Shown here one piece after another: positions 7,878 through 15,511 of a stretch of DNA of 64,000 nucleotides (within the stretch, counting starts at the first letter, position 1; the number at the start of each line of letters is the position of its first letter). The translations under genes and the position numbers were made by a program. Under the pieces are notes generated by a model, which was not told the DNA's origin, made no database searches, and was given only the letters and a program-made list of their open reading frames with translations. The stretch comes from Streptomyces showdoensis. GTDB taxonomy: Bacteria; Actinomycetota; Actinomycetes; Streptomycetales; Streptomycetaceae. The stretch lies in NCBI RefSeq assembly GCF_039535475.1, contig NZ_BAAAXG010000026.1, forward strand, positions 3,281,501-3,345,500. The letters are read 5' to 3'.

Positions 7878-8771
7878 ATGGGCAGCTCCCTCCGCATCAC
7901 CGTGCTCGGCTCCGCCACTCCCTACCCGCGGCCCGGCAACGCCTGCTCCGGGTACCTGCTGGAGTCGGGCGGCGGCGACGAGCACGGAGGCCGTCCCGTC
8001 CGCGTCTGGGTCGACGCGGGCAGCGGGACGCTGGGGGAGCTCCAGCGGTACGTGGGGCTGGGCGGACTCGACGCCGTCTGGATCTCGCACCTGCACGCCG
8101 ACCACTGCGCCGATCTGCTCACCGCCTTCTACGGGCTCCGCCACGCCGACGTCGAACGGCCCGCGCCGCTGCCGCTCTTCGGGCCGCCCGGCATCGCCGA
8201 CCGGCTGGCCGGGTTCCTCACCAACGGACCCGCCCGCAGCCCCGTCGAGAGCGCCTTCGCCGTCGAGGAGCTGTACGACGGGCACGCCGTACGGATCGGC
8301 GGGATCCGGCTCCTGTCCCGCGCCGTCGAGCACGGCGGGCTGCCGGCCTTCGGCCTGCGGGCGGAGGGCACCGACGGCGCGGGTGGAGTCGACGGCGGGG
8401 GCGGAGCCGACGGTGCGGGTGGAGTCGACGGCGCGGGCGGCGCCGTCCTCGCGTACTCCGGGGACAGCGGGCCCTGTGCCGCGCTCACCGAACTCGCCCG
8501 CGAAAGCGACCTGTTCCTCTGCGAGGCGGACGGCGAGGGGCCCGGCCACCTCTCCCCGGAGCAGGCCGGCCGGGCCGCCGCCGAGGCGGGTGCCGCGCGG
8601 CTGCTCGTGACGCATGTCGGGCCCGCGATCACTCCCGGGGCGGCGACCGCGCGGGCGGCCGCCGTGTTCCCCGGCCCGGTCTCGTACGCGGAGCCCGGGC
8701 TGGGCCTCGACGTCACGCGTCGAAGTCGTACTCCAGGACGTACGACGCCGAGTCCAGCGTCATCTCGTTGA
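7878..8771 (+). CDS. MBL-fold metallo-hydrolase, RNase Z-like
   Basis: A 297-residue metallo-beta-lactamase-fold hydrolase. The N-terminus ITVLGSATPYPRPGNACSGYLLE and the metal motif SHLHADHCADL (about residues 74-84) match the RNase Z/arylsulfatase-like group. Later ligands are in AYSGDSGPC and LLVTHVGP. In place of a loop it carries four copies of a six-residue DGAGG(V/A) repeat at about residues 166-189. The last 20 residues are basic and Pro/Ser-rich, and the gene overlaps the convergent GntR gene by 59 bases, so the tail may be non-essential. The substrate is unknown. Confidence 0.9.
   Translation: MGSSLRITVLGSATPYPRPGNACSGYLLESGGGDEHGGRPVRVWVDAGSGTLGELQRYVGLGGLDAVWISHLHADHCADLLTAFYGLRHADVERPAPLPLFGPPGIADRLAGFLTNGPARSPVESAFAVEELYDGHAVRIGGIRLLSRAVEHGGLPAFGLRAEGTDGAGGVDGGGGADGAGGVDGAGGAVLAYSGDSGPCAALTELARESDLFLCEADGEGPGHLSPEQAGRAAAEAGAARLLVTHVGPAITPGAATARAAAVFPGPVSYAEPGLGLDVTRRSRTPGRTTPSPASSR
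8373..8444 (+). repeat. Four in-frame 18-bp tandem repeats inside the hydrolase gene
   Basis: Four head-to-tail 18-bp units (GACGGCGCGGGTGGAGTC and three near copies) encode DGAGGV, DGGGGA, DGAGGV and DGAGGA. The units differ at only one to five positions. Because 18 is divisible by three, copy number can change without breaking the frame. Confidence 0.92.
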
Positions 8772-9477
8772 GCTCGACCGGAACTCCCGCCTCGGTGAGG
8801 GCGGTCCGGCTGATCAGGATCACCGGGGTGCCGAACTCCAGCGACAGGCGCGCCGATTCCTCGGCCGTCGGCATCCGGCAGCGGATCTCCTCGCGGAAGT
8901 GCACCGGCCGGTGGCCCAGTTCGGTCAGCCGGGCGTAGGTGCCGCCGGGGCCGGTGTCCGGTTCCGCGATCGCGGTGCCCTCGGCGAGGGCCGCCGGGAG
9001 GTACGAGACGGAGAACAGCACCGGCTTCTCGTCCAGCACGAAGCGCCTGCTGCGCACGCAGACCGCCGCGTCGGGCGAGGCCAGGTCGAGCACCCGGGCC
9101 ACCCGCGCCCCGGCCGGTGCCGCGGCCCGGACCTCGATCTGGTCCACGAGGAGGGACCGGTCCTCGATGTCCGCCGACCAGACCGAGCGGCCCGCTCCCC
9201 AGTGGGCGTGGGCGAGCCGCGGGATGCCGCGGCGGCGCAGCGGCCGGAACGTGCGGACGAAGACCCCGGCTCCCTTGCGGGCCTCGGCGAGGCCCTCGTT
9301 CCGCAGGACGGACAGGGCCTGGCGGGCGGTCATCCGGGCCACGTCGTAGGTGGACATCAGATCGTTCTCGCCGGGGAGGCGGTCGCCCGGCGCGAAGTCA
9401 CCCGACTGGATCGCGGTTCTCAACTCATCGGCGATGCGCTGGTACTTGGGCCGACGACCGCTGTCCTGGTCAGTCAT
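8713..9477 (-). CDS. GntR/HutC-family transcriptional regulator with UTRA domain
   Basis: A 254-residue regulator. Residues about 10-80 are a GntR winged helix (YQRIADELRTAIQSGDFAPGDRLPGENDLM, MTARQALSVLRNEGLAEARKGAGVFV). Residues about 100-250 are a UTRA ligand-binding domain with SVSYLPAALAEGTAI and YVLEYDF. UTRA domains sense small molecules such as sugar phosphates, histidine intermediates or, in integrative plasmids (KorSA group), act as transfer-gene repressors. The patterned region upstream (palindrome 9582-9595, tandem repeats 9641-9672) is a likely operator set. The effector cannot be read from sequence. Confidence 0.93.
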   Translation of the reverse strand: MTDQDSGRRPKYQRIADELRTAIQSGDFAPGDRLPGENDLMSTYDVARMTARQALSVLRNEGLAEARKGAGVFVRTFRPLRRRGIPRLAHAHWGAGRSVWSADIEDRSLLVDQIEVRAAAPAGARVARVLDLASPDAAVCVRSRRFVLDEKPVLFSVSYLPAALAEGTAIAEPDTGPGGTYARLTELGHRPVHFREEIRCRMPTAEESARLSLEFGTPVILISRTALTEAGVPVELNEMTLDSASYVLEYDFDA

Positions 9478-9581
9478 GGGTGGACCACTCCCTTCCGTCT
9501 GCGGGACACCCTACGGCCCGGTTCTCCGAGGTGGTGTACACCTGTGCGCCGTCCCGCCCCGCCGATCCATCCTTCGGGGGA

Positions 9582-9595
9582 CATCTCTAGAGATG
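9582..9595. promoter_or_regulatory. Perfect 14-bp palindrome, candidate GntR operator
   Basis: CATCTCTAGAGATG reads the same on both strands and lies in the gap between the divergent GntR gene and a small gene at 9693. HutC/DasR-type regulators bind palindromes centred on CTAGAG- or CTAGAC-like cores, so this is a plausible autoregulatory site. A TTGACA hexamer starts three bases after it. Confidence 0.6.
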
Positions 9596-9640
9596 CGTTG
9601 ACAGAGAGGGGTCACAGGGCTTCTCTGGGTGTATCTATCT

Positions 9641-9672
9641 GATCTCTGCCAGATCTCTGCCAGCTCTCTGCG
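9641..9672 (+). repeat. Iteron-like 11-bp tandem repeats
   Basis: GATCTCTGCCA occurs twice head to tail (9641-9651, 9652-9662) and is followed by a degenerate third unit GCTCTCTGCG. The array sits 20 bases before the start of the small gene at 9693 and shares the ATCTCT word with the upstream palindrome, so both may be bound by the same regulator. Confidence 0.75.
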
Positions 9673-9692
9673 AACCGGGACGGAGGCCATGC

Positions 9693-9917
9693 GTGCAGCC
9701 CGTGCCCGAGGTCGGTGACCTCGTCCGTGATACCGCCACCGGGCGGGTCGGCTTCTACGTCGACACCGTCTCCGGCCGCTTCCTCATCCGGCCCGTCAAC
9801 GGCGGCTGCGCGTGGGAGGCCGAACCCGTGGACGTGCAGCTCGCCACGCCCATGCGGGAGCTGCGCGCCCGCGCCGCCGAGATCAACGCGCGGAGCAGGC
9901 GCAGCCTCGGCGGCTGA
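9693..9917 (+). CDS. Small conserved-type hypothetical protein
   Basis: A 74-residue protein. GTG 9693 is chosen because GGAGG lies six bases upstream; an ATG at 9689 is out of frame and stops quickly. The sequence has an SH3-like beta pattern (VGDLVRDTATGRVGFYVD, FLIRPVNGGCAWEAEP) followed by a C-terminal helix (MRELRARAAEINARS). Such small proteins are frequent beside GntR regulators and in actinomycete integrative elements. The function is unknown. Expression is probably governed by the repeat-rich region just upstream. Confidence 0.75.
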   Translation: MQPVPEVGDLVRDTATGRVGFYVDTVSGRFLIRPVNGGCAWEAEPVDVQLATPMRELRARAAEINARSRRSLGG

Positions 9918-9960
9918 GCGGTGGGCCGACGTTGTCGGTGGGGCGCGTCACACTGGAGGC

Positions 9961-10245
9961 ATGTGCCGCAGCATCAAGACCCTCCGACCGCCGGCCCTCC
10001 CCGAGGAGGCCACCGAGGACGACATCCGCGCCGCCGCCCTGCAGTACGTCCGCAAGGTCTCCGGCTTCCGGGCGCCCGCCGCGCACAACCGCGAGGTGTT
10101 CGACCGGGCCGTGGACGAGATCGCGGAGGCCACCGCCCGCCTCCTGGACGGCCTGGAGGTGCGGGGCAGCCACGCGCACTCCCACGCGCACCCCCACCCG
10201 CATCCGGACGGGCGTCCGCGACCGGCTCGCGCGGTGGGCGCCTGA
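9961..10245 (+). CDS. DUF2277 family protein with His-rich tail
   Basis: A 94-residue protein that begins MCRSIKTLRPP, the hallmark start of DUF2277, followed by the conserved AALQYVRKVSGFRAPA and a helix ending in TARLLDGL. The family is short and of unknown function. Here the C-terminus carries HAHSHAHPHPHP, eight histidines in an alternating pattern, which could bind metal. The GGAGG upstream is only one base from the ATG, too close for normal initiation, so the start may be leaderless or weakly translated. Confidence 0.9.
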   Translation: MCRSIKTLRPPALPEEATEDDIRAAALQYVRKVSGFRAPAAHNREVFDRAVDEIAEATARLLDGLEVRGSHAHSHAHPHPHPDGRPRPARAVGA

Positions 10246-10265
10246 CCTCCGCGGGGCCGCTCCGC

Positions 10266-10919
10266 TCAGGCCGCCGTCGCGGGGGCCGCGGCCGGGCGGC
10301 GTATGACGTAGGCCGCCACCCCGCCCGCCAGGAACAGGGCCAGCACCGGGACGCAGGCGCCCAGCCAGGTCGCGCCCAGCCAGCGGCCGCCCAGCCAGCC
10401 GAGTCCGACGCTGTACGTGGCCCAGGACGCGGCCGCCAGCGCCGACCAGGGCAGGAAGTCCTGGAGGCGGCGGCCGGTCGCGCCCGCGCCGAGGGAGACC
10501 ACCGAGCGGCCGGCCGGGGCGAAACGCGCGAGGACGACGAGCAGGCCGCCGCCGCGGGCGAGCGTCTCGCCGAGACGTTCCTGCGCGGCGGTCAGGCGGC
10601 GGGAGCGGGCGACGGCCCGGGCCAGCCGGGACCCGCCGCTCCTGGCCAGGCGGTACGCGAGGAGGTCGCCGAGCACCGAGGCGGTGGCCGCGCAGAGCAG
10701 CAGGGGGAGCAGGGAGGGGGCGTACCCGCCGGTCGCGGCGCCCGGGGCGGCGGCCACCGAGGCGGCGGAGGAGGCGGTGGCGGCCGTGACCACCAGGATG
10801 CCGCTCGGCAGCACGGGCAGCAGGACGTCGAGCAGGATCGACGTCATCACCGCCGCGTAGATCCACGGGCCCGAGGTCAGCGCCTGCAGTGACCACCCCG
10901 TGCCGTCGAGCACGTTCAC
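10266..10919 (-). CDS. DedA/SNARE-associated-type membrane protein
   Basis: A 217-residue integral membrane protein of the DedA family, thought to act in lipid transport across the membrane. Recognisable parts are a first helix ending ILLDVLLPVLPSG, the ASVLGDLLAYRLARSGG segment, RFAPAGRSVVSLGAG (the conserved R-x-x-P-x-x-R area) and the PWSALAAASWATYSVGLGWLGG block. About five membrane segments are present. The start is GTG 10919, with TAGGCT eight bases upstream that could serve as a -10 element for a leaderless mRNA. Confidence 0.9.
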   Translation of the reverse strand: MNVLDGTGWSLQALTSGPWIYAAVMTSILLDVLLPVLPSGILVVTAATASSAASVAAAPGAATGGYAPSLLPLLLCAATASVLGDLLAYRLARSGGSRLARAVARSRRLTAAQERLGETLARGGGLLVVLARFAPAGRSVVSLGAGATGRRLQDFLPWSALAAASWATYSVGLGWLGGRWLGATWLGACVPVLALFLAGGVAAYVIRRPAAAPATAA

Positions 10920-10960
10920 AGCGCCAGAGCCTACGCGGGGGCGCCGGGGGCCGGACCGAC

Positions 10961-10996
10961 CGGGGCCGGGAACCGCTGCTGCGGCTCCCGGCCCCG
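10961..10996 (-). terminator. Hairpin terminator after the DoxX gene
   Basis: CGGGGCCGGGA and TCCCGGCCCCG form an 11-bp perfect stem around a 14-base loop. It lies 50 bases past the stop of the minus-strand DoxX gene and just before the DedA start. No U-run follows, as is usual in Streptomyces. Confidence 0.7.
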
Positions 10997-11045
10997 GGGA
11001 TTCCCGTGCACGCGCCGGCGTGATGCTCCGGCGCGTCGCGGCGCG

Positions 11046-11495
11046 TTACGCCGCGACCGTCGGGCGCTTCTCCTCCGCCGGCCGCCCGGCCTCCGCGCCG
11101 CGCGCGCCGAAGAGGCGGTCGAGCGCCAGCGCGCCCGGCCCGGTGAAGACGAGCAGCAGGAAGGCCCAGCAGAACAGGGCCGCGCTCTCGCCGGAGTTCT
11201 GCAGCGGGAACAGGCCCTCGGGCTGGTGGACGTCGAAGTACGCGTACGCCATCGAGCCCGAGGCTATGAACGCGGCGCTGCGCGTGCCCACGCCCAGCAG
11301 GACCAGGGCTCCGGCGACGAGCTGGATGACGGCCGCGTACCAGCCCGGCCAGGCACCGGTCTCGCCCACGGTGCCGCCGAGCACTCCGAAGAGCGAGGCG
11401 GCGCCGTGGCAGGCGAAGAGCAGACCGATGACGATCCGGAACAGGCCGAGGGCGTAGGGCTGCGCCTGATTCAGGCGGCTGGCAAGGGTGTTCAT
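11046..11495 (-). CDS. DoxX family membrane protein
   Basis: A 149-residue protein with four membrane helices of the DoxX/SURF4 type. The first helix is followed by the family motif FRIVIGLLFACHGAASLFG; further pieces are GWYAAVIQLVAGALVLLG and AYFDVHQPEGLFPLQNSGESA. Actinobacterial DoxX proteins take part in thiol-redox and oxidative-stress defence with SodA/SseA partners, none of which are adjacent here. ATG 11495 is preferred because AGGAG lies upstream; a longer frame to 11546 has none. A TTGCAA-centred imperfect palindrome at about 11557-11572 may be a regulator site. Confidence 0.88.
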   Translation of the reverse strand: MNTLASRLNQAQPYALGLFRIVIGLLFACHGAASLFGVLGGTVGETGAWPGWYAAVIQLVAGALVLLGVGTRSAAFIASGSMAYAYFDVHQPEGLFPLQNSGESAALFCWAFLLLVFTGPGALALDRLFGARGAEAGRPAEEKRPTVAA

Positions 11496-11644
11496 GTGGG
11501 GGGCGCTCCTGTGGGGACGGCGGACCGGAGCCCTCAGGTTAGGCACCCCTCACTAGTACTTGCAACTTCAACATTCCACTCCGTGAGACCGCGTGAGACG
11601 GCCGGAGGGTCGTCGGGGGCGGTCGCCGGGGCGTTCGTCGCGGG

Positions 11645-12295
11645 TCAGCAGCCGTTGAGGGTGGTCTGGAGCGCGCTCTTCTCCGCCGGGTCGACGCTGA
11701 GGTTCCAGTAGTACTTCACGTGCACCCACATCCGGGCGTACGTACAGCGGTACGAGCTGAGCGGGGGCATCCACTGCGCCGGGTCCTTGTCGCCCTTCGC
11801 CTGGTTGACGTTGTCCGTGACCGCGATCAGCTGGGGGCGGGTCAGGTCGTTGGCGAAGGACTGCCGCTGGGCGGTCGTCCAGGAGTTGGCGCCCGAGCGC
11901 CAGGCCTCGGCGAGCGGGACGACGTGGTCGATGTCCAGGTCGGAGGCGACGGTCCAGGTGGCGCCGTCGTACTCCGAGAACCAGCTGCCGCTCACCGACG
12001 CGCAGGCGGCGTCCGTCACCACGTTCACGCCGTCGCGCTTGAGGACCACCTCGCGGGTGTTGCAGGTGCCGGACTGGGTGATCCAGTGCGGGAACAGGTC
12101 GCGGCTGTAGCCGGTGGTGGAGCCGGCCGCCGTGACCGTCAGGGCGGCGAGGTAGGTGCGGGCGGTGGCGGCGCTGACCGGGGTGGGCGGGGCGGCCTGG
12201 GCGGCCGGGGCGGTGGCGAGCAGGCCGGTGAGGGTCAGCGCGGCGGAGGTGGCGAGGACGGCTATTCGACGCGCGTAGACACTGGCGGCGGACAT
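11645..12295 (-). CDS. Secreted HNH-type nuclease (DUF1524-like)
   Basis: A 216-residue exported protein. After a signal peptide (LATSAALTLTGLLATAPAAQA, cleavage near residue 33) comes a domain containing the DLDIDHVVPLAEAWRSGA motif, the DHVVPL core of HNH/DUF1524 nucleases, and NQAKGDKDPAQWMPP, the usual second metal-site segment. Cysteine pairs suggest disulfides outside the cell. The family is common in Streptomyces culture fluids and is presumed to degrade extracellular nucleic acid. ATG 12295 has AGGGAG five bases upstream. Confidence 0.9.
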   Translation of the reverse strand: MSAASVYARRIAVLATSAALTLTGLLATAPAAQAAPPTPVSAATARTYLAALTVTAAGSTTGYSRDLFPHWITQSGTCNTREVVLKRDGVNVVTDAACASVSGSWFSEYDGATWTVASDLDIDHVVPLAEAWRSGANSWTTAQRQSFANDLTRPQLIAVTDNVNQAKGDKDPAQWMPPLSSYRCTYARMWVHVKYYWNLSVDPAEKSALQTTLNGC

Positions 12296-12481
12296 GCGAA
12301 CTCCCTTGAGGTGGGGGGACCGTGGCCGCGCCAGGCCCCCGCGTGGGTGTGGGTGGGCGCCGGCCGGCCCGGTCATCGTGACCTCGCCGGGTTTCCGTGA
12401 GGGGAGCGCCAGGTAACAGGGTGGCGACATGGGCACGTCACATCAAGGGGTTGACGGAGCGGCAGTTCCCTTGCCGGGCCC

Positions 12482-12487
12482 TAGGGT
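12482..12487 (+). promoter_or_regulatory. -10 element of leaderless FetB-like gene
   Basis: TAGGGT occupies -12 to -7 relative to GTG 12494, so transcription would begin on the start codon. There is no Shine-Dalgarno sequence. TTGACG at 12451 is a possible -35 but the 25-base gap is too long, so the upstream element is uncertain. Confidence 0.45.
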
Positions 12488-12493
12488 TGGCGC

Positions 12494-13234
12494 GTGCTCG
12501 TGGACGTGAATGTGACCTTCGGGGCGGTTCTCGCCGTTCTGCTCGCCCTCGCCGCCGGGGTCGTCGCGCTGGCCCGGCTCGGCCGCGCCCGCGACACGCT
12601 CGTCGCAGGAGCCCGCGCGGCCGTCCAGCTCGTGGCCGTCTCCCTGGTGATCGGGTGGGTCGTCCGCTCGGTGCCGCTGCTGGTCTGCTTCCTGCTGCTG
12701 ATGTACGCGGTGGCGGTGCGCACCGCGGGCCGGCGGATCGTCCCGGCGCCCGGCCGCGCCTGGCGGTGGGCCGCGGTCCCGATCGCGGCGGGCGTGGTCC
12801 CGGTGGTGTCGGCGCTCGTCCTGACCGGTCTCGTGCCGCCGCGCGGCATCACGCTCGTCCCCGTGGCCGGGATCCTCATCGGCGGCGCGCTGACGGCCAC
12901 CGTCCTCGGCGGGCGGCGCGCCCTCGACGAGATCCGGGGGAGGTGGGGGGAGGTCGAGGCGGGCCTCGCGATCGGCCTGCAGGAGCGGGAGGCCCGGCTG
13001 GAGGTGGCCCGCGAGGCGGCCTCGGACGCGCTGCTCCCGGGCATGGACCAGACGCGGACGGTCGGCCTCGTCACCCTTCCGGGTGCCTTCGTCGGCATGC
13101 TCCTGGGCGGCGCGTCACCGCTGCACGCGGGCGCGGTGCAGCTCTTCGTCCTGGTCGCGCTGCTGCTGGTCCAGGCGGTCGCGGTCGCGGTGACGCTGGA
13201 GCTGGTGGCGCGGGGGAGGCTGGTCAGGCCGTAG
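12494..13234 (+). CDS. UPF0014/FetB-like ABC transporter permease
   Basis: A 246-residue membrane protein of the UPF0014 family, whose E. coli member FetB forms an iron exporter with the ATPase FetA. Seven membrane segments are visible. The conserved end ALLPGMDQTRTVGLVTLPGAFVGMLLGG is present, as is the RGITLVPVAGILIGGALTATVL block. No ATPase gene is adjacent on either side, so the permease is an orphan here or uses an ATPase encoded elsewhere. The GTG start fits a leaderless transcript. Confidence 0.88.
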   Translation: MLVDVNVTFGAVLAVLLALAAGVVALARLGRARDTLVAGARAAVQLVAVSLVIGWVVRSVPLLVCFLLLMYAVAVRTAGRRIVPAPGRAWRWAAVPIAAGVVPVVSALVLTGLVPPRGITLVPVAGILIGGALTATVLGGRRALDEIRGRWGEVEAGLAIGLQEREARLEVAREAASDALLPGMDQTRTVGLVTLPGAFVGMLLGGASPLHAGAVQLFVLVALLLVQAVAVAVTLELVARGRLVRP

Positions 13235-13307
13235 GTCGGGTCTTTCGGATCAGGCCGGATCGGCCCGCGGCCCTGCGGGCGGACGGCGCTGCCTTCCGGA
13301 CGCGACC
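13233..13307. repeat. Palindromic intergenic element, family copy 1
   Basis: An imperfect inverted repeat (AGGTCGGGTCTTTCGGA on the left, TCCGGACGCGACC on the right) around a core CCCTGCGGGCGGACGGCGCT. A close relative, with the same core, lies at 19640-19714. Both lie between the 3' ends of convergent genes, which suggests bidirectional termination or a mobile palindromic repeat. Confidence 0.75.
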
Positions 13308-13341
13308 CAGAGGGCCCGGATCCCGGGATCCGGGGACCGGG

Positions 13342-13433
13342 CCCGGTGTCGCTCTACGCGAAGGTCAGCGTGATCGTGCCGTCGGGGCCCGGTGCCGCTC
13401 TATGCGAAGGTCAGCGTGAGCGTGCCGTCGGGG
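13342..13433. repeat. 46-bp tandem duplication of the HAD gene 3' end
   Basis: CCCGGTG(T/C)CGCTCTA(C/T)GCGAAGGTCAGCGTGA(T/G)CGTGCCGTCGGGG occurs twice with a 46-bp period and three or so mismatches. The right copy is the last codons and stop of the HAD gene; the left copy lies outside the gene and would encode the same C-terminal residues. This is a vestige of a local duplication. Confidence 0.9.
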
Positions 13434-14065
13434 CCCGGCGCGACGCTCAGCCGGGTCAGGTCCTCGACGTGCGCGTCCGGGGCGAAGGCGGCGGCGCGGG
13501 GGCCGACGCCCACCACGCGCATGCCGGCCGCGCGGCCGGCCTGGATGCCCGCCTCGGAGTCCTCGAACACGACGCAGTCCTCGGGGGCGAAGCCCAGCTC
13601 CGCCGCGCCCTTCAGGAAGCCCTCCGGGTCCGGCTTGCTCGCGCTCACGCCCTCGGCGGTCACCCGGGTCGCCGGCATCGGCAGCTCCGCCGCGCCCATC
13701 CGCGCCTGGGCCAGCGCCTCGTCGGCGGAGGTCACCAGGGCGTGCGGCAGCGTCGCGAGGGCGGCCATGAACGCGGGCGCGCCCGGCACCGGAACGACCC
13801 CGTCGAGGTCGGCGGTCTCCTCCGCGAGCATCACGCGGTTGTCGGCGAGGTTCTCCTCCATCGGGCGGTCCGGCAGCAGGACCGCCATCGTGGCGTACCC
13901 CTGGCGGCCGTGCACCACCTTCAGCGCCTCGACCGGGTCGAGCCCGTGGCGCTCCGCCCAGCGCCGCCAGCAGCGCTCCACGACGGCGTCGGAGTTGACG
14001 AGCGTGCCGTCCATGTCGAGCAGGAGGGCACGTGCGGTGAACGACGCCGGGGTGGTGGCAGTCAT
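13400..14065 (-). CDS. HAD-superfamily sugar-phosphate phosphatase
   Basis: A 221-residue HAD hydrolase of the beta-phosphoglucomutase/2-deoxyglucose-6-phosphatase subgroup. Motif I is LLLDMDGTLVNSDAVVE (nucleophile Asp near residue 17), motif II is HALVTSADE, motif III the Lys in GVSASKPDPEGFL and motif IV VVFEDSEAGIQAGRAAGM. An alpha-helical cap lies between motif I and II. The likely reaction is hydrolysis of a sugar phosphate such as glycerol- or hexose-phosphate. GGAG lies seven bases before ATG 14065. Confidence 0.92.
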   Translation of the reverse strand: MTATTPASFTARALLLDMDGTLVNSDAVVERCWRRWAERHGLDPVEALKVVHGRQGYATMAVLLPDRPMEENLADNRVMLAEETADLDGVVPVPGAPAFMAALATLPHALVTSADEALAQARMGAAELPMPATRVTAEGVSASKPDPEGFLKGAAELGFAPEDCVVFEDSEAGIQAGRAAGMRVVGVGPRAAAFAPDAHVEDLTRLSVAPGPDGTLTLTFA

Positions 14066-14121
14066 CAGGGATCTCCAGGAGGGGTGGTCGGAGACGAGAT
14101 GAGGGAGGAGAGGTACAGAGC

Positions 14122-14157
14122 GGTCCCGCCCACCGGTCAGGGAGTGCGGGCGGGGCC
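14122..14157 (-). terminator. Hairpin after the peptidoglycan-binding gene
   Basis: GGTCCCGCCC and GGGCGGGGCC pair over ten positions (one G-U) around a 16-base loop. The hairpin is about 75 bases past the stop of the minus-strand gene at 14234 and just upstream of the HAD gene. Confidence 0.5.
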
Positions 14158-14233
14158 ACTTTGTTTCTCCACGATACAAAAAGGGGCCGCGTTCGCGCCA
14201 CTCCGTCCGCATCGCGGGACCCGGTGCCGGTCC

Positions 14234-15349
14234 TCAGCCCGTCGTCTCGGCCTCCAGCGCGCGGCGGGTGCTCGGCCCGTAGACGCCCTCCGGGTCGTCG
14301 TCGAGGTACTTGTACGACTGGTAGACCTCGACCGCGCGCTGGACCTTCCTCGTGTACCTGCCGTCCTCCGGCCCGGTGTACAGCCACAGCTCCCTCAGGC
14401 GCCGCTGGAGCTCCGCCACCTCGTCCCCCGTGGAGCCCAGGCTCAGCGTCGGCCCGCCCGGGTCCTCGGTGGCCGTCGGGGCCGCCGAGGGCGCGCCGGA
14501 GGGTGCCCCGGTGGTCTTCGCGGGCGCGGCCGTCGCCGACGCCGTCGTGGTGGCGGACGCGGAGGGCGGCGCGGTCGCCGTCGCCGAGGCGGTGGCGGAC
14601 GCGGAGCCGGACGGGCTCGCCGAGGTGGTCCGGGCGGACGGGGAGGCGGTCTCCGTCGGGGTGGGCGCGGTGCTCGGCTCCTCGGAGACGGCGACGTTCT
14701 CGGACGCGCTGGTGGTGACCTCGGGGACGGCCGCCCGGTCGTCCGTGTCGCTCCCGCCGATCATGGCGGTCGCCATGACCGCCGTGCCCACGACGGCGGC
14801 CGCCACGACGCCCGCGACGACCAGGGCCCGCCCCCGCCCGGAGCGCCGGCGCTCCTCGGGGGCGTACGCGAGGGTGTGCGCGATCTCCGGCGTGCCGTCG
14901 GGGCCGTGCGTGCCGTCGTTCCCGTACGCGCCGTCGTTCCCGTGCGCACCTCCGTACGCCTGCTCCGGCCCGTACGCCCCTCCCTCCGGCTGTCCGTACG
15001 CCTGCCCCGGTTCGTATGCCCGTCCCTCAGGCTGTCCGTACGCCCGCCCCGGCCCGTACGCCTGACCCTCCGGCTGTCCGTACGCCCGCCCCGCGACCCC
15101 CGGCAGGAGCAACGGCATCGTCTCGGACGGATCCCCGGCCGGGCGCGGTGCCGGGACCTCCGCCGGGAGCGGGCCCGGCAGCACCGTCGTCGGGTGCTCC
15201 GGCTCCGGCGAGTCCAGCGTCACGTACGGCCGGATGCGCAGCGGGTCGAAGTCCTCCGCCGCCGCGAGCTCCGCGGCCTGCGCCTCCGCCCGGGCGCAGG
15301 CGCAGCCAGGTCTGTGTACACCGCATTCAGGACAGATCTGTCCGGACAT
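14234..15349 (-). CDS. Membrane-anchored peptidoglycan-binding protein with zinc-ribbon-like head
   Basis: A 371-residue protein. The N-terminus has CPECGVHRPGCAC, a small zinc-ribbon-like Cys cluster. A Pro/Gly/Tyr-rich stretch (about residues 85-150) contains repeated AYGQPEG units. One membrane helix (about 172-195, VVAGVVAAAVVGTAVMATAMI) is followed by a Ser/Thr/Ala-rich outer spacer and a C-terminal PG_binding_1 domain (LGSTGDEVAELQRRLRELWLY, YGPSTRRALEAE). The layout fits a cytoplasmic sensor head, membrane anchor and wall-binding tip. No enzyme domain is present. Confidence 0.9.
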   Translation of the reverse strand: MSGQICPECGVHRPGCACARAEAQAAELAAAEDFDPLRIRPYVTLDSPEPEHPTTVLPGPLPAEVPAPRPAGDPSETMPLLLPGVAGRAYGQPEGQAYGPGRAYGQPEGRAYEPGQAYGQPEGGAYGPEQAYGGAHGNDGAYGNDGTHGPDGTPEIAHTLAYAPEERRRSGRGRALVVAGVVAAAVVGTAVMATAMIGGSDTDDRAAVPEVTTSASENVAVSEEPSTAPTPTETASPSARTTSASPSGSASATASATATAPPSASATTTASATAAPAKTTGAPSGAPSAAPTATEDPGGPTLSLGSTGDEVAELQRRLRELWLYTGPEDGRYTRKVQRAVEVYQSYKYLDDDPEGVYGPSTRRALEAETTG

Positions 15350-15511
15350 CGTTGGGCCCCTCCCCGGTTCAACTGCGAGCGATTATGCAGCCAGCCCGCG
15401 CCGACAGGGTGAACAGCTGTGCCCTTCCGCAGGCCATACCAGGGCAAAGCAACCAGGATGGAGAGGTACGGAGGGGGACGAACCCCAGCGGCACGGCCGG
15501 AGGAGACGCCC

